From NCBI GenBank assembly GCA_036507695.1, contig DATCIR010000203.1:1-13802 (forward strand): a stretch of DNA of 13,802 nt, read 5' to 3'. The stretch's first letter is position 1. Each line of letters opens with the position of its first letter. The notes under the pieces are model-generated. The model was not told the DNA's origin and made no database searches. It saw only the letters and a list, made by a program, of their open reading frames with translations. The DNA is from JAKEGK01 sp036507695 (GTDB lineage: Bacteria; Pseudomonadota; Gammaproteobacteria; SZUA-152). Shown here piece after piece: positions 13,530 to 13,802 of the stretch. Both the position numbers and the translations under genes were made by a program.

Positions 13530-13633
13530 TCCAATGACGCCATATGACGCCAAGCGCTTAAGTACTATAACTCGAAATGAAATTAACATACGCCGGTATT
13601 TTGACTCTCGCCGTTGCCCGAGAATGCTTTACT

Positions 13634-13659
13634 ATAAACATAAAACGACAAATGTTTAT
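13634..13659. repeat. Inverted repeat ATAAACAT/ATGTTTAT
   Basis: A perfect eight-base inverted repeat (13634-13641 and 13652-13659) with a ten-base centre, overlapping the DnaA-like box at 13656. It has no T-tract of terminator type. An operator or a stem-loop are both possible. Confidence 0.5.
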
Positions 13660-13662
13660 TCA

Positions 13663-13802
13663 CTAACGACAGCGGTATAAACGCGGTGCTAATTCAAAGC
13701 GACAGGCATGAATTGCAGTATTTTCTTTCTTATCCCGGTTAAAGCCGCGTAAGGCAGATTCCTGGTGATGTGGCAATCCATTAGCGAACATATTGGTTCT
13801 AC
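13663..13802 (-). CDS. Possible C-terminal end of an unknown gene, runs off right edge
   Basis: The minus strand is open from the right edge to a TAG at 13663-13665, giving 45 residues ending CRFELAPRLYRCR. I recognise no family. A second minus-strand frame is also open over part of this stretch, so coding is not proven. It is listed because any real gene here would be cut by the window edge. Confidence 0.2.
   Translation of the reverse strand, partial: RTNMFANGLPHHQESALRGFNRDKKENTAIHACRFELAPRLYRCR

Larger units (their letters stand above)
13293..13802. other. AT-rich right end without a reliable gene
   Basis: About 510 bases. It starts with a T/A-rich tract (13287-13320), carries DnaA boxes (listed separately), an eight-pair inverted repeat at 13634-13659, and possibly the tail of a minus-strand gene entering from the right edge. 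Two overlapping open frames on opposite strands cover 13279-13680 but neither has a recognisable domain, a good ribosome-binding site or coding-like composition. Confidence 0.5.

Noticed and set aside
13319..13664. Chromosomal origin oriC
   Set aside because: No origin-linked genes in the window and too few boxes for a typical oriC; kept only as a DnaA-box cluster.
13279..13680. Plus-strand frame of 133 codons and minus-strand frame of 88 codons (13323-13589)
   Set aside because: No recognisable domain, weak or no ribosome-binding site, overlap with terminator and DnaA boxes; the plus-strand frame starts inside the terminator hairpin.

Overview
The window looks like a chromosomal segment of a free-living gammaproteobacterium with respiratory metabolism. 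It has three c-type cytochromes, DsbA, UbiC for ubiquinone synthesis and a gammaproteobacterial-type PolA/EngB pair. From memory, the order EEP protein, dsbA, cytochrome c4, small cytochrome c, engB, polA, (one gene), thrB matches the Pseudomonas PA5488-PA5495 neighbourhood. Here extra genes sit between those markers: an AlsS-like acetolactate synthase, a lone cyclic-nucleotide-binding protein and a LOG-family protein. I cannot name the genus. I saw no insertion sequence, CRISPR array, tRNA or rRNA.

Layout. 1-852 (minus): hslR followed 10 bases later by ubiC, which runs off the left edge. 1041-4336 (minus): dsbA, an AlsS-like acetolactate synthase and an endonuclease/exonuclease/phosphatase-fold protein, with a good sigma70-type promoter before dsbA. 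4337-4806: divergent control region. 4807-5322 (plus): single-domain cyclic-nucleotide-binding protein. 5416-6504 (minus): small monohaem cytochrome c, then dihaem cytochrome c4. 6733-7350 (plus): engB. 7351-7887: gene-free gap between the convergent engB and polA. 7888-10599 (minus): complete three-domain polA. 10646-12430 (plus): LOG protein and thrB. 12894-13220 (plus): cytochrome c551-type protein with a clear terminator. 13293-13802: AT-rich end with DnaA boxes and no gene I trust.

The main discovery is in the engB-polA gap. On the minus strand there is a sigmaE/AlgU-like promoter (GAACTT-N17-TCTCA), then three consecutive stem-loops with C-rich loops, the last being a strong intrinsic terminator with six U. 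This predicts an sRNA of about 129 nt, in the same position and orientation relative to polA as Spot 42 of E. coli, and similar in place, size and promoter type to ErsA of Pseudomonas and in C-rich loops to sX13 of Xanthomonas. Several G-rich sites in this same window are complementary to its loops: the engB 3' flank, the cytochrome c551 leader and the ribosome-binding site of the acetolactate synthase. These make testable targets and suggest a link between envelope stress, redox/electron transport and overflow metabolism.

A second point of interest is a compact DnaA-box cluster at 13495-13529, with another perfect box at 13319 next to an AT-rich tract. No origin genes are present, so a DnaA-titrating or DnaA-reactivating site is a candidate role.
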